The notes: generated by a model not told the origin, from the letters alone. A DNA stretch of 64,000 nucleotides from CAJQQK01 sp965224225 (GCA_965224225.1 CBDCZF010000031.1:186001-250000), one strand, 5' to 3'; positions 17,834 through 26,726 are shown, counted from the stretch's first letter. Numbers and translations: made by a program.

Positions 17834-19432
17834 ATGAAGGCTCCATACAGCCGTACAATGTTTGAACTGCTCCAAGAGCAGGCCGACGGCGCGCCGAATG
17901 CGTTGGCCGCGACAAGTGCCGATTGTCGCGTTTCGTTTGCCGAGCTTCACAGCATATCCAGTCGCCTCGCCGGGCGCCTTGGCGACGATGGCATTCGGCG
18001 TGGAGATCGTGTCGGCCTACTTTCGAACAACCGTATCGAATGGCTGGAAATATTTTTTGCGTTAGCGGCACTGGGTGCCGTCGTTGTGCCGTTCAGCACG
18101 TGGTCGACAGCGAGCGAGTTGGAATTCCTGATCAATGATTCCGGTATCCGCCACTTGTTTCTCATCGACCGTTTTGGCGATCAGGATTTTGCCGGCAATA
18201 TTACACGCATGTCAGAGGCGGGCAGAATGCCGTCTTTGGAGACATGCGTCGTGATCAGTGAGACAGCACCGGCGGGCATGAATGACTACAAATTGCTGCG
18301 GGGCAGAGGTGATCTGGTTGCCCAACTCCCGCCCGGGGAGCGCGCGAGTGCCGCTGATCCGCTAATCATCGTTTATACCTCAGGTTCCAGCAGTCGCCCA
18401 AAAGCGGTTCCGCTCGATCACTATGCGACCATTGAGAACGGCTTCAATATCGGTGAGAGGCAGGGGCTCGTGCCCGGCGATCGCGTACTGGTCTCAATCC
18501 CTCTGTTTTGGTCGTATGGGGCTGTCAACGCGCTGCCAGCGGCGTTCACCCATGGTGCGACGCTGGTACTGCAGGGTCATTTCGAGTCAGGCGGCGCACT
18601 GGATCTCATTGAGCGTGAGCAATGTACGGCGATCTACACGCTCCCTGCGATCACCAATGCACTGACCGCGCATGCGGACTTTGCTCCAAGTCGAACGGCA
18701 TCTCTCCGAACCGGCGTAACGATCGGCGCGCCACAGGATATCGTCAAGGCCGCAACTGAGTTGGGCGCGAGCGACATCTGTAACATCTACGGTGGTACGG
18801 AAAACTACGGCAACTGTTGCGTGACGCCAAGCGATTGGCCGCTTGAGAAGCGCAGTGCCTCGCAGGGGCCTCCTTTGCCAGGCGTCAACGTACGCATTCG
18901 GGATCCTGAATCGGGTAAGTTGCTGCGCTCCGGAAGCGTCGGGGAGATTGAAGTGCACGGCTACCTGACACGCGGCTACGATGGTTTGAGCGCGGCCTTC
19001 AACGCCGAGACATTCACAGAAGATGGTTACTTCAAGACCGGAGATCTCGGCTGGCTTGATGAAGAAGGTGCCATGCACTTTGTCGGGCGCCGTTCTGAAA
19101 TGATCAAGCGGTCAGGGATCAACGTGTCGCCCGCCGAAGTGGAAGAGGCCCTGCAACAGCACGAAGCTATCGGCCTTGCCGGCGTGACCGGTCGCGAAGA
19201 TGCCGACCGTGGCGAGATCATTGTCGCATTCGTCGTTCTGAAACCGGGCAGGATGGTCGACACCAAGGAGCTGCTGGCACATTGTCGTGAGCGCCTCTCC
19301 CGGTACAAGGTTCCCGACCGAATGAACGTCGTCGAGAGCCTGCCTCTGACCGTGACCGGAAAATTGATGCGGCGGGAGTTGCGTGCGCTCGCCAATACTG
19401 TTGCATCGGGCGATACGGACGAAGGCTCGTGA
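17834..19432 (+). CDS. AMP-dependent acyl-CoA synthetase
   Basis: A 532-residue ANL-superfamily ligase that should activate a carboxylic acid through an acyl-AMP to a CoA thioester. The P-loop-like motif is IVYTSGSSSRPKAVPL (about residues 179-194), the second motif is ICNIYGGTENYG, the hinge region is GYFKTGDLGWLDEEG, and the C-terminal catalytic lysine is in LTVTGKLMRREL. The family Gly/Thr/Lys-rich loop is slightly unusual, with SSSRPKA in place of TTGxPKG. It is the first gene of a long plus-strand unit that continues to the transporter and aldolase. Substrate unknown. Confidence 0.9.
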   Translation: MKAPYSRTMFELLQEQADGAPNALAATSADCRVSFAELHSISSRLAGRLGDDGIRRGDRVGLLSNNRIEWLEIFFALAALGAVVVPFSTWSTASELEFLINDSGIRHLFLIDRFGDQDFAGNITRMSEAGRMPSLETCVVISETAPAGMNDYKLLRGRGDLVAQLPPGERASAADPLIIVYTSGSSSRPKAVPLDHYATIENGFNIGERQGLVPGDRVLVSIPLFWSYGAVNALPAAFTHGATLVLQGHFESGGALDLIEREQCTAIYTLPAITNALTAHADFAPSRTASLRTGVTIGAPQDIVKAATELGASDICNIYGGTENYGNCCVTPSDWPLEKRSASQGPPLPGVNVRIRDPESGKLLRSGSVGEIEVHGYLTRGYDGLSAAFNAETFTEDGYFKTGDLGWLDEEGAMHFVGRRSEMIKRSGINVSPAEVEEALQQHEAIGLAGVTGREDADRGEIIVAFVVLKPGRMVDTKELLAHCRERLSRYKVPDRMNVVESLPLTVTGKLMRRELRALANTVASGDTDEGS

Positions 19433-19605
19433 GCGCTCTCGGCAGCTTTTTGGAAGGTGTCCGCATCATAGATCGGTCGGACTACAATCCAAGTCTGTTC
19501 GAAAGCTTGATGCTGGCCGAAATTGGTAACCTCCATCTGAAACAGCCCGACGATGTGGAACGCTGCCTGGCATTCGTGCGAGACTGCTACGATCAAGAGA
19601 CGTAA
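19429..19605 (+). CDS. Small coupled ORF between ligase and oxidoreductase (58 aa)
   Basis: A GTG at 19429 overlaps the ligase stop as GTGA, and the frame runs 58 codons to TAA at 19603-19605, three bases before the next ATG. Such tight packing on both sides argues for a translated gene. The product begins VSALGSFLEGVRIIDRSDYN, is acidic, and has no signal peptide or membrane segment. LEGVRIIDRS...LMLAEIG vaguely recalls the N-terminus of class III CoA-transferases, but too weakly to name it. It could be a small accessory subunit of the ligase or oxidoreductase, or a degraded N-terminus. Confidence 0.6.
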   Translation: MSALGSFLEGVRIIDRSDYNPSLFESLMLAEIGNLHLKQPDDVERCLAFVRDCYDQET

Positions 19606-19608
19606 GAC

Positions 19609-20586
19609 ATGCGTGCCTTACTCTGCCGCGAACTCGGATCCATCGCTAACCTCGAAGTCGGTGAGCTGCCTGCTCCGGTTCTCGGTGATGGAGATGTGCG
19701 CATTGCGGTCAGGGCTTCGGGCATAAACTTTCCCGATATCCTGATGGCGGAAGGCAAATATCAGGTAAAGCCGGAATTGCCGTTCGTTCCCGGCTTGGAG
19801 CTGGCAGGCGAAGTGCTCGAGTGCGCTGTGGGCGTCGAACATGTGCGGCCCGGCGACCGCGTTATGGCGTTTGCCCGGTTTGGCGGCGCGCATGCCGATG
19901 AGGCCGTTGTTCCAGGAGCAATCGTAACGCCCATTCCGGGCGACATGGATGACGTGACGGCTGCGGCGTTTCCGGTCGCATACGGTACAGCACACTTTGC
20001 ACTGGAGCATCGTGGACGATTGCAGCCGGGCGAAACATTGCTCGTATTGGGGGCGGCCGGCGGTGTCGGATTGGCCGCGATCGAGATCGGCAAGCACATC
20101 GGCGCCCGAGTGATTGCAGCCGCGAGCAGCGCTGAAAAACTCGCTATTGCGAGAGACTGCGGAGCAGATGAGCTTGTGAATTATCGAGACGCCGATCTTC
20201 GCGACGCCGTTCGTGAACTGACCGGAGGCGCCGGCGTTAATGTGGTGTTTGACCCAGTCGGCGGCGACGCATTCAGGCAATCGGTTCGTTGCATCGGTTG
20301 GGAGGGGCGCATTCTGGTGATCGGTTTCGCATCCGGCGATATCCCGTCGGTGGCTGCCAACATGATCCTGGTCAAGAACTTCTCGGTCACCGGCGTTATC
20401 TTCGGTGAGCACAGCCGGCGTTTTCCGGCCGACACACGTGAGCGCCTAACGCACTTGCTGACACATTTCAGTGAGGGGAAGTTCGTGCCCAACATCAGCG
20501 GGACTTTTGCACTCGAAGATGCCAAAGCAGCGATTAGACAGATGGCCGAACGACGGGTCACAGGCAAGCTTGTGATCACGCGTTGA
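19609..20586 (+). CDS. NADPH:quinone oxidoreductase family protein (MDR)
   Basis: A 325-residue medium-chain dehydrogenase/reductase without the structural zinc cysteines, as in quinone oxidoreductases and enoyl-CoA reductases. N-terminal GroES-like fold: RASGINFPDILMAEGKY and LPFVPGLELAGEVLE. Nucleotide-binding motif: LLVLGAAGGVGLAAIEIGK (about residues 143-161), then ADELVNYRDADLRDAVRELT and VFDPVGGDAFRQ. It is in the plus-strand catabolic unit, so reduction of a 2-enoyl-CoA or quinone-like pathway intermediate is plausible, but this is inference. Confidence 0.9.
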   Translation: MRALLCRELGSIANLEVGELPAPVLGDGDVRIAVRASGINFPDILMAEGKYQVKPELPFVPGLELAGEVLECAVGVEHVRPGDRVMAFARFGGAHADEAVVPGAIVTPIPGDMDDVTAAAFPVAYGTAHFALEHRGRLQPGETLLVLGAAGGVGLAAIEIGKHIGARVIAAASSAEKLAIARDCGADELVNYRDADLRDAVRELTGGAGVNVVFDPVGGDAFRQSVRCIGWEGRILVIGFASGDIPSVAANMILVKNFSVTGVIFGEHSRRFPADTRERLTHLLTHFSEGKFVPNISGTFALEDAKAAIRQMAERRVTGKLVITR

Positions 20587-20802
20587 TTGGAACGAGCCGT
20601 GCGGTGCGAAATGCGCCTGAGACGGGTAGGTCTTCATATGCCCGGAGCGCATGAGGCCAGGAAGTCTTCGTTCGATCGAGAAAAATCCGGACGTCTGCAA
20701 CTCCATACAGTAAGATTAGCAATGAAGAACGGCAGCCACTGGGCAAGGGGCGGCTGCGGTGATGGCGGGAAATCGCCGTTGGCCGCGATCGGGAGGACTG
20801 AG

Positions 20803-21318
20803 TTGGCAGAACCGGACGTCGACGAAAAGCACAAATCCGGCGGGGCGAGCACCGTTCCCTGGATCAAGACCAATCAGGGTGTTGCTACCTGCTTGGCAGT
20901 GGTCGGGGTCGGGCTGCTGATCTACCTTGCAAACAGCGAATGGACGTTCCAGACACTGCGTGACGGCTTTCGGCTCGGCTTCTTCACCGCCGTTTCAGTG
21001 ATCGCGATATTGGTCTGTGCTGTCGCGATGGTTTTCGATGCGCAGCGCAGTGAGAGCGAACCGGAGATGGCCGCGGTGCGGGGCATTGATTGGATCATCG
21101 CCGCCGGCACGATGGGACTGTGCTACCTATATTTCACGATCGCCTGGCAAACCGAGTTCCTGCTCGTGACCCCGGCCTTTATGGCGGCAGCCGTTTTCCT
21201 GCTCGGCTTCAGGCCCTGGTACGGTGCGATTGCCGCCGGGCTGGTGATTACGGGCGTACTGTTCGTGCTGTTCCGGCTGATTGGCATCGAACTGCCAAGC
21301 CATGTACTCGGATTGTGA
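20803..21318 (+). CDS. tctB: TctB-like small membrane subunit of tripartite carboxylate transporter
   Basis: A 171-residue protein with four hydrophobic segments (about residues 23-42, 53-73, 93-113 and 118-160, the last one double), matching TctB, the small permease subunit of tripartite tricarboxylate transporters. I chose the TTG at 20803 because a strong site, GGGAGGA at 20791-20797, lies six bases upstream; the frame is open further upstream but those codons look non-coding. It precedes tctA by 10 bases, so they are co-translated. Order here is B-A-C. Confidence 0.82.
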   Translation: MAEPDVDEKHKSGGASTVPWIKTNQGVATCLAVVGVGLLIYLANSEWTFQTLRDGFRLGFFTAVSVIAILVCAVAMVFDAQRSESEPEMAAVRGIDWIIAAGTMGLCYLYFTIAWQTEFLLVTPAFMAAAVFLLGFRPWYGAIAAGLVITGVLFVLFRLIGIELPSHVLGL

Positions 21319-21328
21319 GGGCTTCTGA

Positions 21329-22870
21329 ATGTTCAATGCGGACGCCTTCTTCGAAGCGGTTCACCTAGTCTTCACGTTCAAGACCCTGATGTGGCTCGCG
21401 ATTGGCGTGTTCGTTGGTGTCGGCGTCGGCGCCATGCCTGGGCTGACGGCGACCACCGGGGTCGCGCTGATGTTACCGCTTACCTTCACGATGGGCCAGG
21501 CTGAGGCGCTTGGCCTCCTCATCGGGCTCTACAAGGGCGCGATATACGGCGGTTCGATTTCAGCGATCAGCTTTGCCACACCGGGAACCTCGGAAGCGGC
21601 GGCGACCGTATTCGACGGCTACAAGCTGATGCAGCGCGGGCAGGGGCGCAAGGCACTGCTGATAGCGCTTTACGCATCGGTGACCGCCGACCTTCTGAGC
21701 GACATCATCACGATCCTGGTCGCACCGGCTCTGGCGCTGGTCGCTTTGCAATTCGGCCCGCCGGAACGGTTCTGGCTGATGGTGCTCGCCGTCTGCCTGC
21801 TCGGAGCGCTGAGCGGTCCCCACCTCGCCAAGGGCATGCTCGCGGCAGCGATCGGACTGTTCCTCGGCACAATCGGGACTGATCCGATCAGTTCGGTCAC
21901 GCGCAACACGTTCGGCCTCTATTGGCTCTCCGACGGCATCCACCTCATCCCGCTTGTCGTCGGCATCTTCGCGATGGGCGCGATGATCGAGAAGACGGTC
22001 GAATTGTTGCGCGAAAGCCGGCGGGCGCGGGAATTTGGCGCGGCAATGACCAATCTGCTGAAAGTCGGCGGCGAGGGGTTGTCATTCCGGGAGTATCTGA
22101 GCTGCTGGAAGGAAATGGCGATCGGCCTCGGTGTCGGCTCGTTCGTTGGCATGCTGCCCGGACTCGGCTCAACAGTTGGCGCATTCCTTTCCTACGGGAT
22201 CGCCAAGCAGGTCTCACCGGAAAAAGGAATCGGCACGGGTCGGATTGAAGGTGTGGCGGCAGCGGAAGCCGGCAACAATGCGACGGTCGGCCCGACGCTC
22301 GTGCCGCTGTTAGCGTTCGGCATCCCGGGCAGCGCGGTTGCAGCCCTGATCGGCGCGGCGCTGATGTTGCAGGGCGCCACACCCGGCCCGCGCATGTTCG
22401 AACTCTACCCGACGATCATCTACTCGCTGTTCATCATTCTTCTAGTCGGCAACATCTTCAATCTCGGCATTGGACGCATATTCGCCTTCGTCTACGCCAA
22501 GCTTGGCGAACTGCCCGCACCGCTGCTTGTTCCGATCGTCATGCTGATGGCGGTGATTGGCTCCTATTCCTATGCGAACAATCCTTACGATGTGATCTTG
22601 ATGTTGTGTTTCGGCGTGCTTGGCTATTTCATGAGGCTGTTCCGCCTTCCCGAGGCGCCACTGATCATCACGTTCCTGCTCGCACCGGCGGCGGAGGAGA
22701 ACTTGAGGCGTGGACTGCTGATCAATGACGGTGACTGGCTCGGGGCGTTGTTTTCGAGCCCGCTGGCGATCGGCCTCGCCATTGCGGTCGTGGTGCTGAC
22801 CTACATTTCCGCGCGCATACGCATCGTCCAGCGTATGAATGAGATCCGGCAAGATGTGCATGATGATTGA
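21329..22870 (+). CDS. tctA: TctA-like large permease of tripartite carboxylate transporter
   Basis: A 513-residue, roughly 12-segment inner-membrane permease. It carries the TctA signatures GAMPGLTATTGVALMLPLTF (residues about 35-54), SISAISFATPGTSEAAATVFDGY and, in the second half, the repeat copy GMLPGLGSTVGAFLSYGIAK and TLVPLLAFGIPGSAVAALI. These motifs reflect an internal duplication typical of the family. It works with TctB and a periplasmic TctC to import a carboxylate. GAGGG lies about eight bases before the ATG. The last codons overlap the upstream open region of tctC. Confidence 0.93.
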   Translation: MFNADAFFEAVHLVFTFKTLMWLAIGVFVGVGVGAMPGLTATTGVALMLPLTFTMGQAEALGLLIGLYKGAIYGGSISAISFATPGTSEAAATVFDGYKLMQRGQGRKALLIALYASVTADLLSDIITILVAPALALVALQFGPPERFWLMVLAVCLLGALSGPHLAKGMLAAAIGLFLGTIGTDPISSVTRNTFGLYWLSDGIHLIPLVVGIFAMGAMIEKTVELLRESRRAREFGAAMTNLLKVGGEGLSFREYLSCWKEMAIGLGVGSFVGMLPGLGSTVGAFLSYGIAKQVSPEKGIGTGRIEGVAAAEAGNNATVGPTLVPLLAFGIPGSAVAALIGAALMLQGATPGPRMFELYPTIIYSLFIILLVGNIFNLGIGRIFAFVYAKLGELPAPLLVPIVMLMAVIGSYSYANNPYDVILMLCFGVLGYFMRLFRLPEAPLIITFLLAPAAEENLRRGLLINDGDWLGALFSSPLAIGLAIAVVVLTYISARIRIVQRMNEIRQDVHDD

Positions 22871-22941
22871 TGGTCCATGGAGCAACAACCGGGCGAACAA
22901 AACGCAATAAAACCAAACGAAACCAAACTGGGAGAAAGCGC

Positions 22942-23913
22942 ATGAAACGAGCTTTGAAAATTGGCGTCACGTCGCTGTTTGCGGCAGCGGCTTTGATGAC
23001 ACTCGGGCCCGACCGGCAGGCATTGGCGCAGGACTATCCTGACAAGACGGTGCTCGCCGTGGTTCCGTTTGGTGCCGGCGGCGGTACCGACCGCTGGGCG
23101 CGCGTGATGGCATCGGTCGGGTTCGACTTTTTCAAATCCGGCATGCGCATTCAGAACCGGGGCGGTGCCAGCGGTACGGTCGGCTGGAAATACATGCTGG
23201 ATAAAGGCGCCGACGGCCACACCGTGTTGCTCGCCAGTCCTACGCCGGTTATTGCGGCCCTACTCGAGAAAAAGCCGCCGTTCGATCCATCGAAAGTCAA
23301 GCTCGTCGCCTACTATTCGGTCATGAAGCCGACCGTGATGGCGATGAAGGACAAGCCCTATGCGAATTGGGACGGTCTGATCAAGCAGCTCAAGGCCGGC
23401 GGTAAGAAGCTGACGATCGGCGGCACGATCACGCAGACGCTCGGCGCTGCAAGTTTATTGAGCCAACTCAAGCTGATCGACCGGGTGATCCTGGTGCCCT
23501 ATTCCGGCACCGGTAAGGCCGTGAACGATTTCCTGGGCGGTCATATCGATCTCGTGACCGTGACAACATCGACGGCTGTTTCGCTTGCCAAGAAAGCAAA
23601 TGCGGTCGTCAACGCCACGGATCTCGAGTATCCGAAGAGTGCAAAAACCGCTCTCGGTGACGTGCCCAACGCCAAGAAACTCGGGCTCAAGCCTTACAAC
23701 CCCCCGCGCTTCATCGCCATGCATCCTGATACGCCCGACGAGCAGGTGAAGGCGATGTCGGCGAAATTCGACGAGTTGATGAAGAGCAAGCCCGTTACAC
23801 GACTGATCGGCAAGCTTGGCGAGGTCATTCACTTCGTTCCGCACGAAAAGGGGCAAACGGACTACGGGCAGGTGCTTGAAGATTCGAAGAAGTATCTGCC
23901 GCTGTTCAAGTGA
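22942..23913 (+). CDS. tctC: TctC-like periplasmic carboxylate-binding protein
   Basis: A 323-residue solute-binding protein with a signal peptide (KRALK followed by an Ala/Leu-rich segment, likely cut after QALAQ near residue 29). The Bug/TctC features are seen: VVPFGAGGGTDRWARVMA and, after it, IQNRGGASGTVGWKYML. The start at ATG 22942 has GGGAGA seven bases upstream. Bug proteins bind diverse carboxylates, so the ligand is open. Many genomes carry large numbers of such binding proteins, but here the full tctBAC set is together within a catabolic unit. Confidence 0.9.
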   Translation: MKRALKIGVTSLFAAAALMTLGPDRQALAQDYPDKTVLAVVPFGAGGGTDRWARVMASVGFDFFKSGMRIQNRGGASGTVGWKYMLDKGADGHTVLLASPTPVIAALLEKKPPFDPSKVKLVAYYSVMKPTVMAMKDKPYANWDGLIKQLKAGGKKLTIGGTITQTLGAASLLSQLKLIDRVILVPYSGTGKAVNDFLGGHIDLVTVTTSTAVSLAKKANAVVNATDLEYPKSAKTALGDVPNAKKLGLKPYNPPRFIAMHPDTPDEQVKAMSAKFDELMKSKPVTRLIGKLGEVIHFVPHEKGQTDYGQVLEDSKKYLPLFK

Positions 23914-24007
23914 TCTCGAACGGTCCAGGCGGCTCCAACTGATGGTATGAATGCGCCTTGTCGGTAGCGGCTCGTTCCGGTTGAATCACACGAGCCACAG
24001 CTTGGGC

Positions 24008-24055
24008 CGGATCAATACGAAGAGCGCCTTGATCCGACATGATCTGGGCGCTCTT
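24008..24055 (+). promoter_or_regulatory. Candidate H-type RNA pseudoknot ahead of the aldolase gene
   Basis: Two perfect helices interlock. CGGATCAA (24008-24015) pairs with TTGATCCG (24029-24036), and AAGAGCGCC (24020-24028) pairs with GGCGCTCTT (24047-24055). The order A-B-A'-B' with a 4-base first loop, no base between helices and a 10-base last loop is the geometry of an H-type pseudoknot, or of two exclusive hairpins. No T run follows. It lies in the 197-base gap between tctC and the aldolase gene, 55 bases ahead of the latter. Function (attenuator, riboswitch or mRNA end) unknown. Confidence 0.5.
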
Positions 24056-24110
24056 GGCCATGGGATAGCGGCGGCTCCAGCCCTATCCATTCACCAACGC
24101 GTGGAACGCC

Positions 24111-24875
24111 ATGAAGAACGAAATGAAGGAAATGATGGCCCGCGGTGAGCCTGCGTTCGGTGTATCGCTGATGTTTCCGAGTGCGCAATTGGTCGAGATG
24201 GTGGCCCATGCCGGCTTCGACTGGGTCCTGATCGATTGCGAGCATGGGTCGATCGGGCCAGCGGATGTCGAGGTCATGGCCATGGCGGCGGATGCCGCGG
24301 GCATTACGCCGATAGGGCGGCCGCGCAGCAATTCAACCGAAGACATCCAGTCGATGATGGATCGCGGCGTCAAGGGTGTGCAGGTACCGCGTATCAACAC
24401 ACGCGACGATGCCGAGAGAGCCGTGGGGGCGGTGAAGTTCGGACCCGGCGCGCAACGCGGACTTGCGGCGGGGACGAGACCGGATCGCTGGGGGCTCGGA
24501 GCCAAGATGACTGATTTCGTGGCCGAGGCAAACAATGCGTCCCTGGTTTGCGTTCAGATCGAGCACCATGAAGCGATTGCGAATATCGATGAGATCCTTG
24601 GCGTCGATGGCATCGATGTTCATTTCATCGGCCCGTCCGATCTCTCTCAGTCGATGGGATATCCCGGCGACCCGAAGGCGCCGCCAGTAGCGCAGGCGAT
24701 CGACTATGCCTTGGGGCGCATTCGCGAAGCTGGCCGTACGCCCGGCATGCCGGCAACGACGGGCTCGGTTGCCGAGATTTGCGCTGCTGGCTGCAAGTAT
24801 ATTTATAACCATCTACCCAAGCTGCTTGGAGCGGGCGCGAGCGAATTTCTGCGCTCTGCACGCGGTAAGCGGTAA
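24111..24875 (+). CDS. HpcH/HpaI aldolase family protein
   Basis: A 254-residue metal-dependent class II aldolase of the HpcH/HpaI family, which cleaves 2-keto-4-hydroxy acids to pyruvate (or glyoxylate) and an aldehyde. Visible motifs: FDWVLIDCEHGSIGPADVE (about residues 37-55), GRPRSNSTEDIQSMMDRGVKGVQVPRI with the catalytic Arg region, VQIEHHEAIANIDEIL with the metal-binding Glu, and DVHFIGPSDLSQSMGYPG with the metal Asp. Translation may start at the ATG at 24111 or at the fifth codon. It is next to a ThDP enzyme that could process a keto acid of the same route. Confidence 0.9.
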   Translation: MKNEMKEMMARGEPAFGVSLMFPSAQLVEMVAHAGFDWVLIDCEHGSIGPADVEVMAMAADAAGITPIGRPRSNSTEDIQSMMDRGVKGVQVPRINTRDDAERAVGAVKFGPGAQRGLAAGTRPDRWGLGAKMTDFVAEANNASLVCVQIEHHEAIANIDEILGVDGIDVHFIGPSDLSQSMGYPGDPKAPPVAQAIDYALGRIREAGRTPGMPATTGSVAEICAAGCKYIYNHLPKLLGAGASEFLRSARGKR

Positions 24876-24912
24876 CCGGTAGGGCGATTGCTGGGAGCCT
24901 TGAAAACACGAC

Positions 24913-26523
24913 ATGGCAAGCACAGTCGAAGTCATTGCCGACACGATGAAGGCAATTGGTACGCCGTTCGTCACCGGACATCCGGGTGGTGAATCCGTTG
25001 AGCTGATGGATGCCGTACGCCAACGAGACATGCGGTTTATCCTGTTTAAGCAGGAAGTCGCTGCAGCGATGATGGCCGCAACCTGGGGTGAAATAACTGG
25101 TGTGCCGGGTCTCTGTCTTTCAACCAGGGGCCCCGGCGCGGCAAATATGGTCAATGGTATTGCCTACGCCAGTCTCGACCGTGCGCCCTTGATTGCCATT
25201 ACGGATCAGTACGATCCTGCCACCTATGCGGTCGGCCTGCGTCAAAGAATAGATCAGCTGGCCCTTTACGGTCCGCTCGTCAAATGGAGCACGACAATCA
25301 ACGCCAGGTCGGTGCGCCAGCAGATGCGCCGGGCGATCCGCGAGACGACGGCGGCTCCACCCGGGCCGGTTCATTTCGACATGCCGCAGTCCGAGACCAC
25401 CCGCGAGGCCGGCGACTATCCGGGCGCTGCGCCGCTGCTGCCTGAGATCGTCGAGGTCAGTCCTGACCGTTCGAGCCTGAAGGTTCCGCTGGAAATAATC
25501 GCGTCGGCCCGCAAACCGATTATCCTGGCCGGTCTCGGATCTCTGTGGTCCAGGTCGTCGCGGCAGCTGACAAGACTTGCCGAGCAACTCGGTGCCCCCG
25601 TTCTGGTGACGCCGAAATGCAAGGGTGTCGTAAGTGAAGATCACCCGTTGCGTGCCGGTTGTATGATTGGCGGCGTGATCGAACGAAAACTGATTTCTCA
25701 GGCTGATCTGATCATCGCTGTCGGTCTTGATGCAATTGAGCTGCAGCCAAAGGCTTGGCCCTATTCAGCGCCGGTGCTCTCCATCACGGCATTCCCTACC
25801 GCTGATTCTACGGTGCCGATTGGCGCCGAGATTGCCGGCTCGGTTGCCGAAGTTCTCGCCTGTTTGACCGAGTATACGGCCGGCGGCTCAGATTGGGGCG
25901 AGAACGCAGCAGCGCTTTATCGCCAAGCTGTCACCGATGCTCTGAACACGCCGTGCAGCGGTCTGTCGCCGCAACGTGTCATGGAGGTGGCGAGGGGCGT
26001 GTTGCCGCGCGAGACCATCGCGACCTGCGATGCCGGAGCCAGTCGTCTGCTCGTCGTGCAAAAGTGGGAATCGTACGGCCCCCGCGAATTCCTCGGATCG
26101 AACGGCCTCGGCTCGATGGGCTATGCACTCCCCGGTGCATTGGCCGCCAAGCTGGCCCATCCCGACCGGCCATGCGTCGCGTTTGTCGGCGATGGAGGCT
26201 TCATGATGTCCGTTGCGGAACTCCAGACATCCATCAAAGAGAACCTGCCGATCATATGTGTTGTCTTTGACGATGAGGAAATCGGTTTGATCCGGGTCAA
26301 ACAGCAGCTCAAACAGATCCCGCGGTTCGGAGTCGGGATCGGCAGAGTATATTGGGACAAGCTTGCGCAAGGGTTTGGAGCCGATGGTGCCATTGTCGAG
26401 ACCGAACAGCAGCTTGATGCGGCGTTGCGCGCTGCCCTGAAGTCGGGCCGCACGACCGTGATCGGTGCCAAGATTGATAAGTCAGGATATGTCGATCAGT
26501 TCAATGCGTTACGCGAACTTTGA
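24913..26523 (+). CDS. Thiamine diphosphate-binding acetolactate synthase-like enzyme
   Basis: A 536-residue ThDP enzyme with the usual three domains. The activating glutamate is in FILFKQEVAAAMMA (about residue 45), LSTRGPGAANMVNGIA follows, and the metal/ThDP motif begins FVGDGGFMMSVAELQT near residue 435. Oddly the end of that motif reads CVVFDDEEIGL, with Asp-Asp where Asn-Asn or Asn-Asp is normal. Members decarboxylate 2-keto acids or join them to acceptors; no FAD-type feature identifies true acetolactate synthase. Last gene of the plus-strand unit; its end overlaps a convergent gene remnant. Confidence 0.87.
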   Translation: MASTVEVIADTMKAIGTPFVTGHPGGESVELMDAVRQRDMRFILFKQEVAAAMMAATWGEITGVPGLCLSTRGPGAANMVNGIAYASLDRAPLIAITDQYDPATYAVGLRQRIDQLALYGPLVKWSTTINARSVRQQMRRAIRETTAAPPGPVHFDMPQSETTREAGDYPGAAPLLPEIVEVSPDRSSLKVPLEIIASARKPIILAGLGSLWSRSSRQLTRLAEQLGAPVLVTPKCKGVVSEDHPLRAGCMIGGVIERKLISQADLIIAVGLDAIELQPKAWPYSAPVLSITAFPTADSTVPIGAEIAGSVAEVLACLTEYTAGGSDWGENAAALYRQAVTDALNTPCSGLSPQRVMEVARGVLPRETIATCDAGASRLLVVQKWESYGPREFLGSNGLGSMGYALPGALAAKLAHPDRPCVAFVGDGGFMMSVAELQTSIKENLPIICVVFDDEEIGLIRVKQQLKQIPRFGVGIGRVYWDKLAQGFGADGAIVETEQQLDAALRAALKSGRTTVIGAKIDKSGYVDQFNALREL

Positions 26524-26678
26524 TGTATTCGTGCGACGCCCACAGCCCGTTCCGGCGCGTGCATCCAGACCGAGAAGGGACCGTCCAGGCTTTTGGGCGT
26601 GTCGACGATTTGTTCCGCGATATGGCGTTCCTCTCTGCTCAGTTCTTCTAGTGATTTCAGAACTCGAACGCGGGCCAT
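26496..26678 (-). pseudogene. Truncated carboxymuconolactone decarboxylase-like gene
   Basis: A 60-codon frame begins with an ATG that has GGGGAG about six bases upstream, a good translation start. Residues about 8-46 (LEELSREERHIAEQIVDTP, then LDGPFSVWMHAPERAVGVA) resemble the N-terminus of carboxymuconolactone decarboxylase/AhpD-like proteins. These normally continue for about 180 residues with a CxxC or His catalytic region, which is absent here: the similarity stops and the frame ends inside the 3' end of the ThDP gene. It looks like a gene cut by a past rearrangement that left its 5' end intact. Confidence 0.55.
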
Positions 26679-26726
26679 GTAGTCTCCCCAATGTGCTTGG
26701 CCCTACCGAGTGCAGAGATTGGTTGC

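Noticed and set aside
19618..20412. Open frame opposite the quinone oxidoreductase gene
   Set aside because: It has no ribosome site, is rich in Cys/His/Arg and is explained by the codon pattern of the real gene.
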